Shown: positions 34,864-43,430, counted from the stretch's first letter. The stretch: 43,598 bases of DNA from Bacillota bacterium (GCA_023396045.1 JAEWXD010000027.1:1-43598); one strand, 5' to 3'. Notes: generated by a model not told the origin, from the sequence alone. A program made the numbers and translations.

Positions 34864-34869
34864 ATTATA
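34864..34869 (-). promoter_or_regulatory. -10 box of the opp operon
   Basis: A perfect TATAAT on the minus strand, 72 bases before the oppB start, with a weak GTGGAT -35 at the 17-base position. Confidence 0.5.
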
Positions 34870-35373
34870 CCATTTAAAAAATAAAAATCCACCCCTGAAA
34901 TTGTTTTTAAAATGTTTTTTTATGCATTATAAATTGTATATTGTGCATAATTGTGATAAATAGTACAGAAAATTCCTTTTAATGCAAAATAAAGCGAATA
35001 ATCATAATCATTTTTTTAGAAAATATACTATATTTAGTATGGTTATAAAAGTATAAAGTATTAAAAGCACAAGATTTGTATATTTTTATTATGCCCAAAT
35101 TTATACGAGAACCATTTTGCGCTAATTAAAAAAGCAGAAATAATCCCCCGACTCAGTGCATACAAAACCGTTTAATTTATATTCTCTTAGTTACACCATT
35201 GTTTTACAGTACCCATTATAGAAGCACTTTCACGGATAGTATTAACGATAATTTTCAGAATGTTGCACATAGCAGCTGAAAACGATGGCACAAAATAAGA
35301 ATACTTCAATGATATTGGCAGTATTCTTAAATTGTATATGTAATTGTAATATGCGGTGCATTTTAGGCACTGT
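34870..35373. other. non-coding AT-rich interval
   Basis: About 500 bases upstream of the opp promoter. I found no ORF with a ribosome binding site and no RNA gene. Short AT-rich palindromes occur (for example ATACTA/TAGTAT near 35026-35041) but are not clearly functional. The right half may hold the eroded C-terminal part of the adjacent methyltransferase pseudogene. Confidence 0.5.
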
Positions 35374-35806
35374 TCAAAATGCAGAATTCGTATTATATAG
35401 TATGCAATGTTCATTTTCGTTTATTCCCAATGGTTCTTTTCGAAAATTTATGACAGCAGGCAAATCCACCTGATAATAATGGATTTTTGGCTTTTGAATG
35501 CGATGTGAGGCAATTTCTAAACCAGAGCCAAGAAAACAACATTACAATCATTATTCATATTGATAAAAGAAATAATTTGTTGATCTATTGTATATTGCCT
35601 ACAAACACTTGCCATATCAAAATATTCTGAAGTATGCTTTTCTATTTTGTTTTCAGGAAGGTATTGTTTTAATTCCAACGCTTTTTGATCATAAAAAAGT
35701 TTGGGAATTTTTTGGAAACATGTATTCTTGCCAACAAAGGAATATACAAAGTATCCTCTGCACCATTCAATAAAATATCTTTTTTGATAAACGTGCCCAC
35801 TTTCAT
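35374..35806 (-). pseudogene. frameshifted leucine carboxyl methyltransferase-like (LCM/Tcmp) gene
   Basis: Starting at ATG 35806, the minus strand reads MKVGTFIKKDILLNGAEDTL, continuing IPLLARIHVSKKFPNFF, after which a one-base shift at a T run restores YDQKALELKQYLPENK and MASVCRQYTIDQQIISF. A second one-base shift at a G run restores VFLGSGLEIASHRIQ, QVDLPAVINFRKEPLG. These match the N-terminal half of LCM/PPM1-type SAM-dependent methyltransferases, with the SAM motif as FLGSGLE. No intact reading frame covers the rest, down to about 35187. The two shifts are at homopolymers, so sequencing error is possible but the missing C-terminus argues for decay. Confidence 0.7.
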
Positions 35807-35917
35807 GAGTTAAATTTACTAACCAATATAATTTTATACTATTTTTGAACTACACTTACAACCAAATTTCAAGTATTGTTAGTATAGTAAAACAAATTAT
35901 ATTATTAAAATAATTTA

Positions 35918-35926
35918 TGATATAAT
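35918..35926 (+). promoter_or_regulatory. putative extended -10 promoter of the DUF5714 gene
   Basis: TGATATAAT (extended -10) lies 144 bases before the gene start. The remaining ~140-base leader holds AAGCGCTT and a small AGATT/AATCT repeat but no structure I can name. Confidence 0.4.
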
Positions 35927-36069
35927 TCATACTGTCAGTTCAATTTTAACAATGCATCTCCCCCTGAGATAGCTATTCAATAAAAAGCAAAGCGCTTAAC
36001 AAACAAATAGTTTAAAATGTGCTGCGCTAAAGATTAGCAATCTACATCCCAAACAAACGAGGCAATACT

Positions 36070-36768
36070 ATGAACGATGAATGCTGTATTTGTGGTGCCA
36101 AGCTGCAATATCAAATAGAAGAGAGCGTAATGCGTTGTGCAGTATGCAATAAAAAAGAACCCAGCAATGCTTGTTGCGAAAACGGGCACTATGTTTGTAA
36201 CGAATGCCACACCAGTGGCATGGATGCAATTGTTGGCCTATGCTTAGAAGAAAAATCAAAAAATCCTATAAGAATACTTGAAAAAATGATGCGTATGCCA
36301 TTTTGCCATATGCATGGCCCAGAACATCACACCTTGGTTGGCGTTGCACTTTTGACTGCCTACAAAAACGCCGGAGGCAATATACAATTAGAATATGCCC
36401 TACCCCAAATGCTGAATCGCGGCAAAAATGTACCCGGTGGCGTTTGTGGCTTTTGGGGCGCCTGCGGTGCAGGAATCAGCAGTGGTATATTTATTTCCAT
36501 CATTACGCAAGCAAGCCCCCTTTCGGCAAATCCATTGGGTTTATCTAACCTCATGACTTCCAAAAGCTTATTTGCCATTGGCAATGTAGGTGGGCCAAGA
36601 TGCTGCAAACGCGATTCTTACCTTTCAACGCTTTCTGCAATTGCATTTGTAAAAGAGCACTTTAACATTGAAATGGAAAAATCTAAAATAAAATGCACCT
36701 ATAGCGAGCAGAACAACCAATGCATTCAAAAACGTTGCCCATTTTATAATAAAGAAAACACAAAATAA
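36070..36768 (+). CDS. cysteine-rich DUF5714-like protein
   Basis: A 232-residue soluble protein with many cysteines. The N-terminus has zinc-ribbon-like pairs (C5/C8, C23/C26, C35/C36, C43/C46). Then HGPEHH at 82-87, GVCGFWGACGAGISSG at 124-139, GGPRCCKRD, and a C-terminal CIQKRCPFY. The C-GxxGxCGA pattern recalls C-GCAxxG-C-C redox proteins, and the whole matches what I remember of DUF5714 (unknown function, seen in Clostridia and methanogens). A GAGG site precedes the ATG. It is transcribed away from the decayed methyltransferase, a class of enzyme that can occur near such genes. A metal-binding or redox role is likely but unproven. Confidence 0.7.
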   Translation: MNDECCICGAKLQYQIEESVMRCAVCNKKEPSNACCENGHYVCNECHTSGMDAIVGLCLEEKSKNPIRILEKMMRMPFCHMHGPEHHTLVGVALLTAYKNAGGNIQLEYALPQMLNRGKNVPGGVCGFWGACGAGISSGIFISIITQASPLSANPLGLSNLMTSKSLFAIGNVGGPRCCKRDSYLSTLSAIAFVKEHFNIEMEKSKIKCTYSEQNNQCIQKRCPFYNKENTK

Positions 36769-36798
36769 AAAAGGCTTCTTAAATTGAGAAGCCTTTTT
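36768..36798. terminator. bidirectional terminator between the DUF5714 gene and clpX
   Basis: A perfect 12-base-pair stem (36768-36779 with 36787-36798) with A and T runs at its ends, shared by the two convergent genes. Confidence 0.85.
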
Positions 36799-36807
36799 GT
36801 TATTAAA

Positions 36808-38112
36808 TTATTCTTTTTCTATGAGTGCCGGTTCACATTTGCCCATTACACTGTCTTTGCTTACAATGCATTTTTGAACATTTTCTTTATCCGGTAATTC
36901 AAACATGGTATTTAGCAAAATGTTTTCCATAATAGAGCGTAAGCCCCTGGCACCACTTTGTTTTTTTACAGCCAACTTTGCAATTTCTGCAAGTGCGTCC
37001 TGCGTAAACTCTAAAGCTACGTTTTCTAAATCAAACAAATGTGCATATTGTTTTACAAGTGCATTTTTGGGTTCTGTTAGAATTTTTACCAAAGCTTCTT
37101 CATCCAATTCTTCTAATGTTACAACAATGGGAAGCCTGCCGATAAATTCAGGAATTAAGCCATAACGAATAAGGTCTTCACTTTTCAGTTCTTTTAAAAT
37201 ATCATTATATTTCTTCTGATCTTTGTTGGCAATTTCTGCACCAAAGCCTAATGTTTTTTTGCCTACACGGGCTTCAATTACAGGTTGAATGCCATCAAAG
37301 GCACCACCACAAATAAATAGAATATTGCTGGTATCTATTTGCAAGAACTCTTGATGTGGATGTTTTCTACCACCTTGTGGAGGAACATTGGCAACCGTAC
37401 CTTCAATAATTTTAAGTAAAGTTTGTTGCACACCTTCGCCACTCACATCACGGGTAATGGATGTGCTTTCGCTTTTTCTGGAAATTTTGTCTATTTCGTC
37501 GATATAAATAATACCGCGCTCTGCTTTTTCAATATCATAATCGCAATTTTGAAGCAAACGCACAAGGATATTCTCTACATCTTCACCTACATAGCCGGCT
37601 TCGGTTAGGTTAGTAGCGTCTGCAATGGCAAAGGGCACATCTAAAAAGCCTGCCAAGCGTTGTGCGATATAAGTTTTACCACTACCGGTTGGACCGATTA
37701 AAAGCACATTGCTTTTTTGCAATTCTACCCCTTTATCATTAGAAGGGGATAAAATTCGTTTATAATGGTTATACACTGCCACAGAGATGGTTTTTTTAGC
37801 TGCCTCCTGGCCGATTACATAGTCATCCAAATAGGCTTTGATTTGCTTTGGCGTTGGTAATTTTGTTTCTTCTGCAAGTTCCTGTTCTTGCACAGCATCT
37901 TTGGTTGGCAACGCTTCTTGCATGCCCATAAAGTCGCCATGTTCACGCATTAGCATTTCTATGGTTTCATGGTATTGCTCTGCCAAGTCGTTGGCGTTTT
38001 CTAAACACTCATTACAGATAGCGCCTTTGCCCAAGGGAATCATATACAAGGATTCTACTAAGGTTTTTCCACAAATACTGCAAACATGCGTTGGTTTATC
38101 CAATGGTTTCAC
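36808..38112 (-). CDS. clpX: ATP-dependent Clp protease ATP-binding subunit ClpX
   Basis: A 434-residue AAA+ unfoldase that feeds substrates into ClpP. The N-terminal zinc finger has Cys11, Cys14, Cys33 and Cys36; the AAA domain has Walker A GPTGSGKT at 140-147, Walker B IIYIDEIDK, and the sensor and RGLRSIME regions. The IGF loop for docking to ClpP appears within the LGFGAE region. It is the third gene of tig-clpP-clpX, separated from clpP by a terminator-like hairpin. The start is ATG 38112, 42 bases after the clpP stop. Confidence 0.97.
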   Translation of the reverse strand: MKPLDKPTHVCSICGKTLVESLYMIPLGKGAICNECLENANDLAEQYHETIEMLMREHGDFMGMQEALPTKDAVQEQELAEETKLPTPKQIKAYLDDYVIGQEAAKKTISVAVYNHYKRILSPSNDKGVELQKSNVLLIGPTGSGKTYIAQRLAGFLDVPFAIADATNLTEAGYVGEDVENILVRLLQNCDYDIEKAERGIIYIDEIDKISRKSESTSITRDVSGEGVQQTLLKIIEGTVANVPPQGGRKHPHQEFLQIDTSNILFICGGAFDGIQPVIEARVGKKTLGFGAEIANKDQKKYNDILKELKSEDLIRYGLIPEFIGRLPIVVTLEELDEEALVKILTEPKNALVKQYAHLFDLENVALEFTQDALAEIAKLAVKKQSGARGLRSIMENILLNTMFELPDKENVQKCIVSKDSVMGKCEPALIEKE

Positions 38113-38121
38113 TTCCTTTTA

Positions 38122-38148
38122 TAAAAAGCCGTATCCAAAGATACGGCT
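38122..38148 (-). terminator. terminator-like hairpin between clpP and clpX
   Basis: On the minus strand, a 9-base-pair stem (38148-38140 with 38135-38127) and a 4-base loop are followed by TTTTT. It could attenuate transcription so that ClpP is made in excess of ClpX. Confidence 0.65.
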
Positions 38149-38154
38149 GAAAAT

Positions 38155-38736
38155 TTAACGCTTTTCAAAAATATTGTCTATAATACCATATTCCAAAGCT
38201 TCTTGAGCGGTAAGATAGTGATCTCTATCTATATCCTGCATAATTTTGTCTATGTTTTGGCCAGTCATATCACACATGAGATTTGCCATTTTTTCTTTGG
38301 TTTTTAACAAATGTTGTGCATGAATCATAACATCAGTCGCTTGGCCTTCTGCGCCGCCCAAAGGTTGATGGATTAAGATTTCGCTGTTAGGTAAAGCGGT
38401 TCGCTTGCCTTTGGTACCGGCCATGAGCAAGAATGAGCCCATAGATGCTGCCAAACCAACGCAAACGGTATGCACATCCGGCTTAATGTAACGCATGGTA
38501 TCAAAAATAGCTAAGCCAGCAGTTACACTACCACCGGGGCTGTTGATATACATAAAGATATCAGCCTCTGCATTATCTGCTTCTAAAAATAATAATTGTG
38601 CAATGATGGAGTTTGCCATGTCATCATTTACTACACCGCTTAGGAAGATAATTCTATCTTTTAAAAGCCTGGAGTAAATATCATAGCTGCGCTCACCACG
38701 ACTGGTTTGTTCTATAACATAAGGTACGAGGTTCAT
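38155..38736 (-). CDS. clpP: ATP-dependent Clp protease proteolytic subunit
   Basis: A 193-residue serine protease whose tetradecamer degrades unfolded substrates delivered by ClpX. The catalytic triad is Ser98 (GLAASMGS), His123 (ILIHQPLGG) and Asp172 (DIDRDHYL). The ATG at 38736 has a strong GGAGG and gives the canonical N-terminus; the longer in-frame extension to 38832 runs into tig. It starts 20 bases after the tig stop. Confidence 0.97.
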   Translation of the reverse strand: MNLVPYVIEQTSRGERSYDIYSRLLKDRIIFLSGVVNDDMANSIIAQLLFLEADNAEADIFMYINSPGGSVTAGLAIFDTMRYIKPDVHTVCVGLAASMGSFLLMAGTKGKRTALPNSEILIHQPLGGAEGQATDVMIHAQHLLKTKEKMANLMCDMTGQNIDKIMQDIDRDHYLTAQEALEYGIIDNIFEKR

Positions 38737-38756
38737 AGGAGCCTCCTTTTTTCTGA

Positions 38757-40094
38757 TTATTCTTGGGTTTCTTCTTTTTCTTCTGCTACAGGGGCATCGC
38801 CTTGTACAACAGTTACTTTGGCTGCTTCCCAAACGGCGTCAATTGCTTTTACATGCTTTACTTGGTAACGAATGTTTTCTTTTTGTGCTTCGGTAAGCAT
38901 AGCTTTGAACTTTTCTGCCTCTTCTTTTTCTTCTGCAAAAGCTTTATCTACAAATGCGTTGATTTCTTCATCTGTAATTTCTTGATTCAATTCTTTTACA
39001 AGAGCTTCGAGTACCAATTCAGAAGAAACTTCTTGTTTTGCTTGTTCACGATATTGTTCTCTGAATTCATTTTTATCGTTGCCAACCATTTTCAAGAATT
39101 GTTCCAAACTGAAGCCTTGGCGTTTCATATTATTATCCATACCTTCAAGCATTCTGTCCATTTGGGTTTCAACCATTGGAGCAGGAAGATCAAAGACAGC
39201 ATTTTTTACAACGGCATCAAAAGCTTCTTGCTTTGCTTTTGCTTCTGCATCTTTTTCTGCTTGGGCTTGCATTTGCTTCTTAAGGTCTGCTTTATATGCA
39301 TCTAAAGTATCAAAATCACTTACATCTTGAGCAAAATCATCGTCAAGTTTTGGCAATTCTTCACGTTCTGCACTGATTAAATTTACATGAAAAACAGCAG
39401 CTTTGCCAGCCAATTCTTTAGCGTGGTATTCTTCCGGAAAGGTAACGTTTACATCGTTTTCTGTGCCCAATTCCATACCGATCAATTGATCTTCAAAACC
39501 CGGAATAAAGTGGCCCGAACCGATTTTTAATACAGCACCTTTATCTTCGCCACCTTCAAAAGCAACGCCGTCTACATAACCTTTATAGTCAAAAGTAAGG
39601 TTATCGTTCGGTTCAATTAAACCCTCGGTAACGCTTAAAGAACGAGCTTGTTTCTTTTGCTCGCTTTGTAAACGCGCTTCTAAATCTTCTTCACTTACTT
39701 GGTGTACATATTGGGTAACTTCTACGCCTTTGTATTCGCCAAGTTTTACTTCTGGATATTCATAAGTTTCTACAGTAAATTCTAAATCTTCGCCAGCACC
39801 GATTTTTTCAATAGAAATTTCCGGGCGACTTACCGGTTCAATACCGCTTTCTTTTAAAGCTTCATCATAAACAGTTGGGAAGATAATATCAAAAGCATCT
39901 TCAAAGAAAATGGATTTGCCATACATTGCTTCGATACGAGAAAGAGGTGCTTTACCTTTTCTGAAACCTGGGATTGCTATTTTAGAACGATTTTGTACAT
40001 ATGCCTTTTGATAGGCTGCATCAAAATCTGTTGCTGCTACTTTGAAAGAAAATTTAACTTTACTTTGGGCTAATTTTTCTGTTTTAAATTCCAT
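38757..40094 (-). CDS. tig: trigger factor
   Basis: A 445-residue ribosome-associated chaperone and peptidyl-prolyl isomerase. GFRKGKAP at 43-50 is the ribosome L23-binding loop; a FKBP-like domain lies at about 160-245, and the C-terminal helical arms are rich in Glu/Lys/Ala (QEEKEE stretches near the end). Full length matches the family. It opens the classic tig-clpP-clpX operon. Confidence 0.97.
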   Translation of the reverse strand: MEFKTEKLAQSKVKFSFKVAATDFDAAYQKAYVQNRSKIAIPGFRKGKAPLSRIEAMYGKSIFFEDAFDIIFPTVYDEALKESGIEPVSRPEISIEKIGAGEDLEFTVETYEYPEVKLGEYKGVEVTQYVHQVSEEDLEARLQSEQKKQARSLSVTEGLIEPNDNLTFDYKGYVDGVAFEGGEDKGAVLKIGSGHFIPGFEDQLIGMELGTENDVNVTFPEEYHAKELAGKAAVFHVNLISAEREELPKLDDDFAQDVSDFDTLDAYKADLKKQMQAQAEKDAEAKAKQEAFDAVVKNAVFDLPAPMVETQMDRMLEGMDNNMKRQGFSLEQFLKMVGNDKNEFREQYREQAKQEVSSELVLEALVKELNQEITDEEINAFVDKAFAEEKEEAEKFKAMLTEAQKENIRYQVKHVKAIDAVWEAAKVTVVQGDAPVAEEKEETQE

Positions 40095-40153
40095 TATGTT
40101 TCCTCCTAAAAAGCATACATTGCTTTTACAAATTAATTAAGACATCAAAAATT

Positions 40154-40183
40154 ATTTTATCATACATACAGCCATAAATGCAA
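40154..40183 (-). promoter_or_regulatory. sigma-A promoter of the tig operon
   Basis: On the minus strand: TTGCAT (40183-40178), an 18-base spacer and TAAAAT (40159-40154), 59 bases before the tig start. Confidence 0.6.
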
Positions 40184-40264
40184 GTTTTTTCTATATTTTA
40201 CAAGCAAAAATCGGTTTTTTACAAACACTTTATAGATTGAACAAAAATATAAAATACGATATAG

Positions 40265-40270
40265 TATAAT
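40265..40270 (+). promoter_or_regulatory. -10 box of the DUF6020-like gene
   Basis: A perfect TATAAT 24 bases before the start codon. A TTGAAC at 40237-40242 is too far upstream (22-base spacer) to be a usual -35 box. Confidence 0.4.
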
Positions 40271-40294
40271 ATATCAATTTTAAAGGAGAAAAGC

Positions 40295-42052
40295 ATGGCG
40301 AAATTTCTAAAAAGCCAGTATTGTATAGCCTTCCTTGCCTTAGCAAGTACCTTTCTCAACGCCATGGGTGAACTTTGGCAATTCAGTGCCTCTCGCTTTA
40401 TACAAAGTGAAAAATCCTTATTGCTTAGCATAGCATTTATAGGATTATTTGTATTATACAAAAAATACTGGGCAAAAAAAGCAAGCGTATTTATATGGAT
40501 TCTTGCAATGTTTGTCTCTATCGGTAGTGTACTATATCACCTACATATAAATGATGTTAACCATATTTTTCAAAAGCTAACCGTTATGCGCGGTATAATA
40601 TTACTACTATTGTTAATAAGTAATGTTACATTGTTTAAATGTTGCTTTAGTATGCTGGCTGCATTATTAATACCAAGAGAAAAACAGCATTTAAAATTAA
40701 ATGAAGTTTGGAAACTATATATATTTTTAGCCTTCCTTAGTTTACCTGCCTATATTGCTCTCTACCCCGGTTCTATACAATGGGATAATGGAACCATGTT
40801 GCAAATGGCCTATGGCCTAAAGCCCCTGACTGCAGATAACCCTGTTTTTCACACCGGGCTAATGTATTTGGTAAAACAAGTTGCAAGCCTTACCAGCGCA
40901 ACTTTTGCAGTGGCATTATATACCTTTATACAATTACAACTGCAAAACCTGCTATTTGCCCATCTGCTTTGGCGCATACAAAAACACAATGTAGTTTTAC
41001 GCAATACTTTACTTGTTTTCTATTTTGCGTTACCAGTGTTTAGCAATTATGCAAGCTCCTTAGGGAAAGATCTTCCTTTTGCACTTGCTATTGCGAGTTT
41101 TTCCATGGTGCTATTAGATATGATAGACACGGAGAATATCCAGCCTACGCAAAAAAATCATGTAGGTTTAGCTCTTTACAGCGTGTTGCTTATCGTTTTA
41201 CGCAATATCGGTATCTATCTATGGTTGGCAAGCATCGTTCCTCTGCTTATATATTTATTTGTTCAACATAAACCGTATGCTTTACGAACTTTAGTGATTG
41301 CTATTGTTTGCCTTTCACTTACTTTTGGTTTGCAAACGATAGCCATGCAAGCACTGCATATTACAAAAGAAAAAAGTGCAGCCAACAAAAGTATACAGTT
41401 GCAACAAATTGCCAGAATCTTAAAAGTATACGGCAAGGAAGCTTTATCCCCCGAGGAACAATATGCAATCAATACAGTATTCCCTATACAAAAAGCAATA
41501 GAAAAGTATCACTCCGGGTATGCAGATTATACCAAAGATTTGTTTGATGAAAATGCCAGTAAAGAAAATATTACAGCTTTTCAAAAGGCGTATAAAAATA
41601 TTGGTATGCGTTACCCTTTAGAATATATCAAAGCAACATATCTTAATTCGTATGCATATTATATCCCTGGCATACACAGCAATTTAAAGCCGGAATATTT
41701 TTATGGTAACAATTATATTGAAAATATTTCTGTATTTACCCCAAAGGAACAAGGCAATTTTAGCTCTATTTATAAAATGGTCTATGGTTTACTGCGCCGC
41801 CTGCCATTATTAAATATTATAAACAGCAGCGGGTTTTCTCAATGTTTGCATTTTGCAATACTTTTGTTCTTATTATTTAAACGAAAATATAAGTATATAT
41901 TGGTAATGTTACCAATATTACTGTATGGTATTGGGCTTATAGCCTCCCCGATAAACGGATATTATAGATATTGCCTGCCGAGCATTTACAGTATGGGAAT
42001 TGGCCTTGCTATTTTAGGAAAAATTATAAAAAACAGCCAAAAATCTATATAA
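40295..42052 (+). CDS. large polytopic membrane protein (DUF6020-like)
   Basis: A 585-residue integral membrane protein with about 12 hydrophobic segments and a hydrophilic, partly extracytoplasmic region (about 350-470). The motif ALYPGSIQWDNGTMLQMAYG, followed by NPVFHTGLMYL, fits the YPG-x-WDS-type loop and His motif of DUF6020, a GT-C-glycosyltransferase-like group. This suggests a membrane enzyme using lipid-linked sugars, but no substrate can be named. An AGGAG site precedes the ATG at 40295. It is monocistronic, between tig (divergent) and rplM. Confidence 0.7.
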   Translation: MAKFLKSQYCIAFLALASTFLNAMGELWQFSASRFIQSEKSLLLSIAFIGLFVLYKKYWAKKASVFIWILAMFVSIGSVLYHLHINDVNHIFQKLTVMRGIILLLLLISNVTLFKCCFSMLAALLIPREKQHLKLNEVWKLYIFLAFLSLPAYIALYPGSIQWDNGTMLQMAYGLKPLTADNPVFHTGLMYLVKQVASLTSATFAVALYTFIQLQLQNLLFAHLLWRIQKHNVVLRNTLLVFYFALPVFSNYASSLGKDLPFALAIASFSMVLLDMIDTENIQPTQKNHVGLALYSVLLIVLRNIGIYLWLASIVPLLIYLFVQHKPYALRTLVIAIVCLSLTFGLQTIAMQALHITKEKSAANKSIQLQQIARILKVYGKEALSPEEQYAINTVFPIQKAIEKYHSGYADYTKDLFDENASKENITAFQKAYKNIGMRYPLEYIKATYLNSYAYYIPGIHSNLKPEYFYGNNYIENISVFTPKEQGNFSSIYKMVYGLLRRLPLLNIINSSGFSQCLHFAILLFLLFKRKYKYILVMLPILLYGIGLIASPINGYYRYCLPSIYSMGIGLAILGKIIKNSQKSI

Positions 42053-42057
42053 AATAC

Positions 42058-42086
42058 TTGACAAGATAGCTTGTGTTTAGTAAAAT
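42058..42086 (+). promoter_or_regulatory. consensus promoter of rplM-rpsI
   Basis: A perfect TTGACA (42058-42063), a 17-base spacer and TAAAAT (42081-42086). Confidence 0.85.
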
Positions 42087-42092
42087 AACTGT

Positions 42093-42160
42093 TAGCGCAA
42101 TGGTTCTGTTAGCCCCGGAAACTATTGAGAGCTAAGAAAGAAAGTACGACCATTATTTTC
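42093..42160 (+). promoter_or_regulatory. structured 5' leader of rplM (possible L13 leader)
   Basis: Within the ~105-base leader, AATGGT (42099-42104) can pair with ACCATT (42149-42154) around an inner stem TTAGC (42109-42113) with GCTAA (42131-42135). Its position fits the L13-leader type of ribosomal autoregulation known in Firmicutes, but this is a visual fold only. Confidence 0.45.
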
Positions 42161-42198
42161 TGAAAAAATTGTATTTAATTATTTAGGAGGAAACGCTC

Positions 42199-42630
42199 TT
42201 GAAAACATACATGGCAAACTCAAGCACGGTAGAACGTAAATGGTACGTTATAGATGCAGAGAATGTAGTTCTTGGCCGTTTGGCATCACAAGTTGCTACA
42301 GTTTTACGTGGCAAAAACAAACCAATTTATACCCCACACGTAGATTGTGGTGATAACGTAATTATCGTTAATGCTAGCAAAGCTATCTTAACAGGTAAAA
42401 AATTAGATCAAAAAGTTTACTACAGACATTCTGGCTACATTGGTGGTTTAAAAGAAACCATCTATCGTAGATTAATGCAAACCAAGCCAGAATTTGCTGT
42501 TAGAAAAGCAATTATTGGTATGCTTCCAAAAGGTCCTTTGGGCAGACAAATGGCTAAAAAACTTTATGTATATGCTGGTCCTGACCATGCACATGAAGCA
42601 CAAAAGCCAGAAGCATTCAAATTAGTATAA
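42199..42630 (+). CDS. rplM: 50S ribosomal protein L13
   Basis: A 143-residue ribosomal protein placed in the large subunit. The N-terminal STVERKWYVIDAEN and the block VLGRLASQVATVLRGKNKP are typical of L13. The start is probably the TTG at 42199, eight bases after AGGAGG, giving the usual MKTYMA N-terminus; ATG 42211 is too far from that site. It is cotranscribed with rpsI. Confidence 0.97.
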   Translation: MKTYMANSSTVERKWYVIDAENVVLGRLASQVATVLRGKNKPIYTPHVDCGDNVIIVNASKAILTGKKLDQKVYYRHSGYIGGLKETIYRRLMQTKPEFAVRKAIIGMLPKGPLGRQMAKKLYVYAGPDHAHEAQKPEAFKLV

Positions 42631-42649
42631 GCGAAAGGGGAAAATAAAA

Positions 42650-43042
42650 ATGGCTAATGTATTCTATAGTGCAGTAGGTCGCCGTAAAAAGGCAGTAGCT
42701 CGTGTTCGCTTAGTACCAGGCGAAGGCAAAATTGTAATTAACAACCGTGATATTGACAATTATTTCGGTTTAGAAACTTTAAAAATGACAGTTCGTCAAC
42801 CTATTGAATTGGTTAAATTAAGCACACCAATGGACATTTTGGTAAATGTTAACGGTGGCGGTTTAACCGGCCAAGCTGGTGCAATTCGTCATGGTGTAAG
42901 CCGTGCATTGTGCAAAGCAGACCCAGAATTAAGAGCAGAACTCAAAAAAGCCGGCTTCTTAACACGTGACCCACGTATGAAGGAACGTAAGAAATACGGC
43001 CTCAAAGCGGCTCGTCGCGCTCCGCAGTTCAGCAAGCGATAA
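42650..43042 (+). CDS. rpsI: 30S ribosomal protein S9
   Basis: A 130-residue ribosomal protein ending in the expected SKR tail that reaches the P-site tRNA. GRRKKAVARVRLVPGEG (10-26) and TGQAGAIRHGVSRALC are family blocks. The first ~110 codons use AT-rich codons like their neighbours; from about base 42980 the codons are markedly GC-richer (CTC, GCG, CGC, CCG, CAG, AGC), with no break in the protein. This is what is expected if an integrating element has replaced the gene's 3' end. Confidence 0.97.
   Translation: MANVFYSAVGRRKKAVARVRLVPGEGKIVINNRDIDNYFGLETLKMTVRQPIELVKLSTPMDILVNVNGGGLTGQAGAIRHGVSRALCKADPELRAELKKAGFLTRDPRMKERKKYGLKAARRAPQFSKR
42980..43042. other. likely attachment-site junction at the 3' end of rpsI
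   Basis: The codon and base style change within the last 20 codons of rpsI and continue into the GC-richer region to the right. I infer a recombination junction here, with the element supplying a synonymous 3' end. The exact crossover cannot be fixed without the other junction. Confidence 0.5.
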
Positions 43043-43073
43043 TCGACTGCTCAGACTATATCAAAATGGTTCA

Positions 43074-43107
43074 AAAAGCCCGGAAAATCAAGGTTTTCCG
43101 GGCTTTT
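43074..43107 (+). terminator. terminator of rplM-rpsI
   Basis: A perfect 14-base-pair stem (43074-43087 with 43094-43107) and a 6-base loop, ending in TTTT. Confidence 0.85.
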
Positions 43108-43176
43108 GCTATATCTAAACGGGCTGATATGGTTTGACCAAATTTGGCAAAACGAGAGCCGTTTTCACCCAATTTT

Positions 43177-43250
43177 TAGTGGTTAAATATAGGACAACCG
43201 GCAAAAATGGGGTCAAAAAACGGCCTTAGTGGTTAAAAAATAGGACAACC
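43177..43250. repeat. two direct repeats in the element leader
   Basis: TAGTGGTTAAA followed by a short AT stretch and ATAGGACAACC occurs at 43177-43199 and again at 43227-43250, 50 bases apart. They could be binding sites for a partition, replication or recombination protein. Confidence 0.7.
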
Positions 43251-43430
43251 AGAGAGCAATTTCGGGGGTATTTTTGAGGGTGATTTTGGCACTCTCAGAC
43301 ACCGGATTTTTCTCTGGAGGGTTTGGCATAATCTGACCAAATCTGAACAATTAAATACGATTCTAATGCAGGCATTCAGTAACAAATAACTGGGTGCTTT
43401 TTTGTTTCAGAGATTCCGGCATTAGAAAGG

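Noticed and set aside
35285..35773. Short plus-strand ORFs in the region near the DUF5714 gene
   Set aside because: They have no ribosome binding site and overlap the methyltransferase pseudogene, which is clearly coding-derived on the minus strand.
38763..39305. A 180-residue plus-strand ORF very rich in Phe and Cys
   Set aside because: It is antisense to trigger factor, and its composition simply reflects Glu/Lys-rich codons read backwards. There is no ribosome binding site or promoter.
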